A stretch of DNA of 64,000 nt from assembly GCF_013410955.1 (NCBI RefSeq), contig NZ_JACCCG010000003.1, forward strand, positions 434,001 through 498,000. The letters run 5' to 3'. Below, piece after piece: positions 59,582 to 64,000 of the stretch; within the stretch, counting starts at the first letter, position 1, and every line of letters starts with the position of its first letter. Origin of the DNA: Microbacterium sp. AK009 (GTDB lineage Bacteria > Actinomycetota > Actinomycetes > Actinomycetales > Microbacteriaceae). Below the pieces are notes generated by a model, which did not search any database, was not told where the DNA came from, and was given only the letters and a program-made list of their open reading frames with translations. The position numbers and the translations under genes are program-made.

Positions 59582-60193
59582 ATGCGCATCTCTGAGCTCG
59601 CGGCCACGACGGATGTCGCTGTGCCGACCATCAAGTACTACCTGCGTGAGGGGCTGCTCCCCGAGGGGGTCCGGACGGCGGCCACGCAGGCGGAGTACGG
59701 TCCTCGGCACATCGAACGACTGCGCGTGATCCGCGCTCTGGTCGCCGCCGGAGTGAGCGTCGCCGAGATCCGCAAAGTGGTCACGGCCCTCGACGCGCCC
59801 CCGGCGGGTGCCTACGACCTGCTCGGCGTCGCCCACGCAGCGGTCACGCCCGCCGCACCCGACGACATCGACACCGGCTCCGCCGAGGCGCTGTACGAGC
59901 GGCTCGGCGGGAGACCCGGCACCTGTGAGCCCCGACTCCTCGGTGGTCTCGCCGTGGCGCTGGCGACCGTCGAGCAAGCCGGCTTCACCGTGCCATCCGA
60001 TGTCATGGACGAGTACGTCGCGTCAGCGCGTCGGATCGCCGAGGCGGAGATCGCGGGAATCCCTGGCGATTCGCTCGAGAGCGCGGTTCGTTACGTCGTC
60101 CTCGGTACCGTCCTCACCGAACCCCTGCAGCTTGCTCTCCGCCGCGCCGCGCAGCAGATCGTGTCGTCGGACCGGTTCTCCGGCGGCGTCTGA
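59582..60193 (+). CDS. MerR-family transcriptional regulator
   Basis: 203 residues from ATG 59582. Winged-helix DNA-binding part RISELAATTDVAVPTIKYYLREGLLPEGVRTAATQAEYGPRHIERLRVIRALVAAGVSV with the MerR Tyr-Tyr pair, then a dimer helix. The 120-residue effector domain has no conserved metal Cys and no obvious GyrI-like fold, so a small-molecule inducer is likely. Controls itself and the divergent DUF4188 gene through the double-dyad site. Confidence 0.88.
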   Translation: MRISELAATTDVAVPTIKYYLREGLLPEGVRTAATQAEYGPRHIERLRVIRALVAAGVSVAEIRKVVTALDAPPAGAYDLLGVAHAAVTPAAPDDIDTGSAEALYERLGGRPGTCEPRLLGGLAVALATVEQAGFTVPSDVMDEYVASARRIAEAEIAGIPGDSLESAVRYVVLGTVLTEPLQLALRRAAQQIVSSDRFSGGV

Positions 60194-60206
60194 GTCTCGC
60201 GGCTGC

Positions 60207-61250
60207 TCAGGCGATGTCGGAGTCGGGGAACCCGGTCGACTCGCGGCGCACCACCCGGAAATCGGGCTTATAGGTCTCGGGGGGCCGCCGCTCGATCTTC
60301 TCCGTGATGCGCTCGATGAGCCGGTCCACCGCGATCACGGCGATCTCTTCCCGACCCGTGTCGATGGTCGACATCGACGGGATGGAGTACTGGCTCTCGT
60401 CGATGTTGTCGAAGCCGATGACCGCGATGTCGTCGGGTACGCGCAGCCCCTGTTCGCCGAGCGCCCGCAGGACGCCGAGCCCGAGGGTGTCGGTGAGGGC
60501 GAAGACGGCGTCGAAGTCCACCCCGTCCGCAAGGAGGCGGTGCGTGGCTGCGGCGCCGCCCGCCCGATTCCAGTCCGACATCACGGCCGGCCGCACGAGG
60601 GCGGGATCGAAGGGAATACCCGCCTGCTCGAGGGCGCGCTGATACCCGCGCAGCCGCAGATTCGCTGAATTGGCCTCATCGTCCCGATAGCGCGGGTCGG
60701 CACCGATGAGCGCGATCCGACGTCTGCCGATCTCGATGAGATGATCGGTGGCCGCCTGGGCGGATGACATGTTGTGCATGGTCACGTGGTCGGTCGGTCC
60801 ACCGAAGATCCGTTCCCCGAGAAGCACGAGGGGGCCGTCCACCGCGAGGAGCTCGGCGTCCTCCTGGCCGAGGCTGACGGGGCTGAAGAGCAGTCCATCG
60901 AGGAAACGCGGACGACGGCGCGAGACGGCGCCTATCTCGGCATCCCGCCGCCCGCCGGTCTGCTCGACCATGACTCCGAGCCCGCGCTTCTCGGCGGCGC
61001 GGATCACCGCGTCGGCCAGCTCGGCGAAGTAGCTCTCCCGCAGCGACGGGACGGCGAGCCCGATGACCCCGGTGCGTCCGGACCGCAGCCCACGGGCCGA
61101 GAGGTTGGGGCGGTAGTCGAGCTGCGTGATCGCATCATTGACCCGGTCGCGTGTTCCGGGCCGCACGTGCGGGTGGTCGTTGATGACGTTGGACACCGTC
61201 TTGATCGACACGCCGGCGACGCGGGCGACGTCGTGCAATGTGGGACTCAC
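60207..61250 (-). CDS. LacI-family regulator of the arabinofuranosidase gene
   Basis: 347 residues. HTH HDVARVAGVSIKTVSNVINDHPHV, hinge INDAI-type VNDAITQLDYRPNLSARGLRSGRTGVIGL, sensor LAVPSLRESYFAELADAVI, and VFALTDTLGLGVLRAL, DIAVIGFDNIDESQYSIPSMST. Divergent from GH51 with a perfect 12-base palindrome between. It is distinct from the ara-operon LacI (different recognition helix: VSIKTVSNV against VSPQTVSRV), so polymer release and sugar breakdown appear to be under separate repressors. Confidence 0.9.
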   Translation of the reverse strand: MSPTLHDVARVAGVSIKTVSNVINDHPHVRPGTRDRVNDAITQLDYRPNLSARGLRSGRTGVIGLAVPSLRESYFAELADAVIRAAEKRGLGVMVEQTGGRRDAEIGAVSRRRPRFLDGLLFSPVSLGQEDAELLAVDGPLVLLGERIFGGPTDHVTMHNMSSAQAATDHLIEIGRRRIALIGADPRYRDDEANSANLRLRGYQRALEQAGIPFDPALVRPAVMSDWNRAGGAAATHRLLADGVDFDAVFALTDTLGLGVLRALGEQGLRVPDDIAVIGFDNIDESQYSIPSMSTIDTGREEIAVIAVDRLIERITEKIERRPPETYKPDFRVVRRESTGFPDSDIA

Positions 61251-61290
61251 CGGATCAGCCTCCCGTCATCCCCGTCTTCCCCGTCATCTT

Positions 61291-61320
61291 GACATGCCGA
61301 GCGCGGTCGATCATCGTATG
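61291..61320 (+). promoter_or_regulatory. Promoter of the arabinofuranosidase gene
   Basis: TTGACA (61291-61296) with a weak -10, CATCGT after 17 bases (61314-61319). The palindrome at 61332-61343 falls just beyond the start of transcription, where a repressor would block elongation or open-complex formation. Confidence 0.5.
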
Positions 61321-61331
61321 AGCGAAGGCAT

Positions 61332-61343
61332 TACAACGTTGTA
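61332..61343. promoter_or_regulatory. LacI-type operator of the arabinofuranosidase gene
   Basis: TACAACGTTGTA, a perfect 12-base palindrome with central CG, 13 bases before the GH51 start codon. Confidence 0.8.
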
Positions 61344-61356
61344 CACCAGGAGAAGA

Positions 61357-62871
61357 ATGCCCCGCGCACATCTCACCATCGACCCGCACTTCACCGTCGG
61401 GCCCATCGACCGGCGTCTGTTCGGGTCCTTCGTCGAGCACCTCGGACGGTGCGTCTACGACGGCATCTACGAGCCGGGTCACCCCTCGGCTGACGACGAG
61501 GGTTTCCGCGCCGATGTCATCGACCTGGTGCGAGAACTCGGGGTGTCCACGATCCGCTATCCCGGCGGCAACTTCGTCTCGGGCTACCGGTGGGAGGACG
61601 GTGTGGGACCGCGGGAGGAGCGGCCGCGCCGTCTGGACCTGGCGTGGCACTCGACCGAGACGAACGAGATCGGCCTCGACGAGTTCGCGTCATGTATGAA
61701 GAAGGTCGACGGTGAGCTGATGTACGCGGTGAATCTCGGCACACGCGGGGTGCTCGAGGCTCTCGACGTTCTCGAGTACGCCAACATCCGCTCCGGTACC
61801 CGGCTCTCGGATCAGCGCGCCGCCAACGGGCATCCTGAACCCCACGACATCCGCATGTGGTGCCTGGGGAACGAGATGGACGGGCCGTGGCAGCTCGGCT
61901 ACAGCACCGCGGAGAACTACGCGCGGCTCGCCGCGACGACCGCGCGCGCGATGCGTCAGATCGACCCCGATCTCGAGCTCGTCGTCTGCGGCAGCTCGGG
62001 TGCAGGGATGCCGACGTTCGGCGAGTGGGAGCGAGTGGTCCTCGAGCACACGTACGACAACGTCGACTACATCTCCTGCCACGCGTACTACGAACCCGAG
62101 GGAGACGACCTCGCGAGCTTCCTCGCGTCGGGCGTCGACATGGACCGCTTCATCGACGCGGTCGTGGCCACCGCCGACCACGTCAAAGCGATCCGGCGCA
62201 GCGAGAAGACGATCAACATCTCCTTCGATGAGTGGAACGTCTGGTATCAGTCCCGCTACAACGAGGTCGACAAGATCACGGATGTCGCGGACTGGCCGGT
62301 CGCACCGAGGCTGCTCGAAGATCGATACACCGTGCTCGACGCGGTCGTCTTCGGGAGCCTCATGATCTCGCTCATCCGGCACGCCGACCGAGTGACCTCG
62401 GCCAGCCTCGCGCAGCTGGTGAATGTCATCGCACCGATCATGACCGAGCCCGGCGGTCCGGCTTGGCGGCAGACGACGTTCTATCCCTTCTCGCTCACCG
62501 CGCAGCTCGCCCGCGGCGTGGCCCTGGAGCTCAAGCTCGACAGCCCCACCTACACGACGGTGAAGTTCGGCGAGGTCCCGGTCGTCGACGCCGTCGCGAC
62601 GATCGACCCTGACAGCGGCGCCGTCACGGTCTTCGCCGTCAACCGCAGCCTCACGGACGACGTCACCCTCGACATCGACTCCGCCGCGCTCGCAGGTTCC
62701 GTGTCGTCCGCGACGGCGACGTCGATCTTCGACGACGACATCCATGCAGCGAACACGCTCGAGCAGCCCGACCGGGTGAGGCCGAAGACCAACGATTCGG
62801 TGACGCTCGGCGATGGGGCGATCGCCGTCACCCTGCCGCCCTGCTCGTGGACGGTCCTCACCACCGAGTGA
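61357..62871 (+). CDS. abfA: GH51 alpha-L-arabinofuranosidase
   Basis: 504 residues from ATG 61357 behind AGGAGAAG. Releases L-arabinose from arabinan and arabinoxylan oligosaccharides; no signal peptide, so it works on imported oligosaccharides. Acid/base Glu173 in WCLGNEMDGPW and nucleophile Glu292 in SFDEWNVWY are present, along with RYPGGNFVSGYRWEDGVGP and ISCHAYYEP. C-terminal beta domain VFAVNRSLTDDVTLDI. Its product is the substrate of the AraA-AraB-AraD pathway encoded 5 kb upstream. Confidence 0.95.
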   Translation: MPRAHLTIDPHFTVGPIDRRLFGSFVEHLGRCVYDGIYEPGHPSADDEGFRADVIDLVRELGVSTIRYPGGNFVSGYRWEDGVGPREERPRRLDLAWHSTETNEIGLDEFASCMKKVDGELMYAVNLGTRGVLEALDVLEYANIRSGTRLSDQRAANGHPEPHDIRMWCLGNEMDGPWQLGYSTAENYARLAATTARAMRQIDPDLELVVCGSSGAGMPTFGEWERVVLEHTYDNVDYISCHAYYEPEGDDLASFLASGVDMDRFIDAVVATADHVKAIRRSEKTINISFDEWNVWYQSRYNEVDKITDVADWPVAPRLLEDRYTVLDAVVFGSLMISLIRHADRVTSASLAQLVNVIAPIMTEPGGPAWRQTTFYPFSLTAQLARGVALELKLDSPTYTTVKFGEVPVVDAVATIDPDSGAVTVFAVNRSLTDDVTLDIDSAALAGSVSSATATSIFDDDIHAANTLEQPDRVRPKTNDSVTLGDGAIAVTLPPCSWTVLTTE

Positions 62872-62912
62872 GACGGTCGCGCATCGTTCGCTCACGGCGA
62901 ACACTCCGCTCC

Positions 62913-62939
62913 TTAGCACTCGGCACCCGAGAGTGCTAA
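62913..62939. promoter_or_regulatory. CIRCE element (HrcA operator) before hsp20
   Basis: TTAGCACTC (62913-62921), nine-base spacer, GAGTGCTAA (62931-62939): exact CIRCE consensus. TAATCT at its right edge may be the -10 box. Confidence 0.93.
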
Positions 62940-62949
62940 TCTGGACGTA

Positions 62950-62970
62950 CTTGAGTCAAGGAGGCTCAAG
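62950..62970. promoter_or_regulatory. HAIR element (HspR operator) before hsp20
   Basis: CTTGAGT (62950-62956), seven-base spacer, GCTCAAG (62964-62970): one mismatch from the HAIR consensus CTTGAGT-N7-ACTCAAG. Confidence 0.88.
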
Positions 62971-63003
62971 TTACGGATTTTCGTTCAGTGAAGGAGACCG
63001 AAC

Positions 63004-63477
63004 ATGGCAACGTATGACCCGTTCCGTGACCTCGACCGTCTCGCGACGAGCTTCTTCGACGCCCGTCGCGGCCCGCGCCGTATGCCGATGGACCTCTACC
63101 GCGACGGCGACCACTACGTGCTGACCGCTGACCTGCCCGGTATCGACCCCGGTTCGGTCGACATCGACGTGGACGGCCAGCTGCTGACCATCCGAGCTGA
63201 GCGGACGCTCAGTGCCGGTGACGGCGTGAAGTGGATCACCCGCGAACGCGAGGCCGCCAGCTTCGTGCGGCAGCTGAACCTCGGCCAGGGCATCGACACC
63301 GACCGCATCTCGGCGAGCTACAGCAACGGCGTGCTCAGCGTCACCATCCCGGTGAGCGAGAAGGCCAAGCCGCGCAAGATCGAGGTCGCCACCGAGAGCG
63401 GTGCGCAGGTCCTGCAGGCGCACGAAAGCGGTTCCGCTTCGAGCGCGGCGGATCACCCGCAGCCGGTCGAGCAGTAA
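63004..63477 (+). CDS. Hsp20/alpha-crystallin small heat-shock protein
   Basis: 157 residues from ATG 63004 with GAAGGAGA upstream. ATP-independent holdase for unfolding proteins. Alpha-crystallin domain: MDLYRDGDHYVLTADLPGIDPGSVDIDVDGQLLTIRAERT, then RQLNLGQGIDTDRISASYSNGVLSVTIPVSE, with the conserved A-x-x-x-n-GVL element. N-terminus MATYDPFRDLDRLA is typical of actinobacterial Hsp18-class proteins; the C-terminal tail is Ser/Ala-rich and lacks a clear IxI/V motif except IPV. Under dual CIRCE and HAIR control. Confidence 0.95.
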   Translation: MATYDPFRDLDRLATSFFDARRGPRRMPMDLYRDGDHYVLTADLPGIDPGSVDIDVDGQLLTIRAERTLSAGDGVKWITREREAASFVRQLNLGQGIDTDRISASYSNGVLSVTIPVSEKAKPRKIEVATESGAQVLQAHESGSASSAADHPQPVEQ

Positions 63478-63508
63478 CGCGCTCCCGCAGAGAGAACACC
63501 TCGCGATG

Positions 63509-63536
63509 CCCCCGTCGGGTCCTCACCCGGCGGGGG
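63509..63536. terminator. Bidirectional terminator between hsp20 and marR-like genes
   Basis: CCCCCGTCGGGT, loop CCTC, ACCCGGCGGGGG: 12-base arms with one mismatch. It overlaps the stop region of the MarR gene. Confidence 0.65.
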
Positions 63537-63966
63537 TGTCGTGCGTGCGGAGCTTGGTGGTCAGCTCCCGAAGCTGAGCGAGCTCGGCCTCACTCAGCGC
63601 GGACATCCGCTCCGCGATGTGAGCGGCATGCACGCGTGCCACGTCGCGGAAGGCGCGGGCGCCGGCGTCCGTCGCGCGGACGAGCGATCCTCGTCCGTCG
63701 TCGGGGTCGGGGCACTTCGTGACGAACCCGCGCGCGACCATCCGATCGACCAGGCGCGACACCGAGGGCTGACTGACCAGCATCAAGCGGGTGATGTCAC
63801 GCAGTCGCGCCGTCATGTCGGGCGCCCGCGTCACCGTCAGAAGCACATCGTACTCGCCCTGTTGCAGCGGCGCGTCGGTGAAGTCGCGGCCGAGGTCGGC
63901 GAACAGCTCGTGCTGCGCACGAAAGAGGCTCTCCCACGCCTCGACGGCAAGGCGACGATCGTTCAC
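63523..63966 (-). CDS. MarR-family transcriptional regulator
   Basis: 147 residues, GTG start at 63966, so the gene is complete and its promoter lies off the end of the window. Winged helix with LRDITRLMLVSQPSVSRLVDRMVARGFVTKCPDPDDGRGSLVRATDAGARAF, in which DPDDGRGSLV is the wing. The N-terminal helix QHELFADLGRDFTDAPLQQGEYDVLLTV forms the dimer. Ligand unknown; the target is probably its own gene or a divergent gene outside the window. Confidence 0.9.
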   Translation of the reverse strand: MNDRRLAVEAWESLFRAQHELFADLGRDFTDAPLQQGEYDVLLTVTRAPDMTARLRDITRLMLVSQPSVSRLVDRMVARGFVTKCPDPDDGRGSLVRATDAGARAFRDVARVHAAHIAERMSALSEAELAQLRELTTKLRTHDTPAG

Positions 63967-64000
63967 GGCAACAGGGTATCCGGTGGCGGCGCCGCCGCCA

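Overview
The window is a high-GC, gene-dense stretch of an actinobacterial chromosome, most likely from a Microbacteriaceae member close to Microbacterium. Reasons: strong G/C at third codon positions, frequent GTG/TTG starts, four-base stop/start overlaps, -10 boxes placed 6-8 nt before start codons (leaderless transcripts), a DUF222-HNH gene, a DinB2-like polymerase known from mycobacteria, cofD for coenzyme F420, and a CIRCE plus HAIR heat-shock promoter. I see no phage, insertion sequence, CRISPR array or plasmid module; this looks like chromosomal core plus metabolic accessory clusters.

Layout. 1-2.8 kb: end of a cluster of three translationally coupled glycosyltransferases. 2.9-9.5 kb: small membrane protein, acetyltransferase-like protein, a pyruvate-decarboxylase-type ThDP enzyme, and a ManD-like dehydratase plus gluconokinase operon divergent from a LacI regulator. 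9.4-11.3 kb: DrrAB-type ABC exporter. 11.4-18.2 kb: a MetQ-MetN-MetI importer fused in one operon with two flavin acyl-CoA-dehydrogenase-like proteins (the second frameshifted) and a DszA-type flavin monooxygenase, read here as an organosulfur scavenging operon, followed by a very strong hairpin and a PLP decarboxylase. 19.7-24.4 kb: a small winged-helix regulator divergent from dabB-dabA and a PII-like gene, i.e. an inorganic-carbon uptake (DAB) system with a regulator and a candidate signalling protein. 24.4-26.6 kb: an ECF42-type sigma factor operon with DGPF and SRPBCC genes and a matching promoter. 26.6-32.9 kb: ThuA, a BLUF blue-light photoreceptor, an oxidoreductase and aldo/keto reductase pair, a DUF222-HNH gene between inverted copies of an intergenic repeat, and DUF1206.

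32.9-44.5 kb: GH36 alpha-galactosidase divergent from a ROK regulator, DinB2-like polymerase, MpaB-like protein, alditol oxidase, cofD, a 40-residue acidic peptide, phosphodiesterase, bifunctional nuclease, a carotenoid-desaturase-like oxidoreductase with an SRPBCC partner, and DUF1992. 44.6-49.3 kb: a sugar ABC importer without its own ATPase, then an MFS transporter. 49.5-50.1 kb: a secreted protein whose mature part has no Lys, Arg or His. 50.2-57.0 kb: epimerase, LacI regulator and an araD-araB-araA-mutarotase operon. 57-59 kb: two membrane proteins, an unknown gene, tRNA-Arg(ACG) and its terminator. 59-64 kb: DUF4188/MerR pair, LacI/GH51 arabinofuranosidase pair, Hsp20 and MarR.

The sugar modules fit together as plant-polysaccharide use: GH51 releases L-arabinose from arabinan/arabinoxylan, AraA-AraB-AraD take it to xylulose 5-phosphate, GH36 handles galactosides. 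Three LacI regulators and one ROK regulator each sit beside their likely target; clear operator palindromes are visible for the GH51 and ara units. The least expected parts are the dabBA-PII locus, the DinB polymerase with an aliphatic steric-gate residue, the BLUF protein and the basic-residue-free secreted protein.
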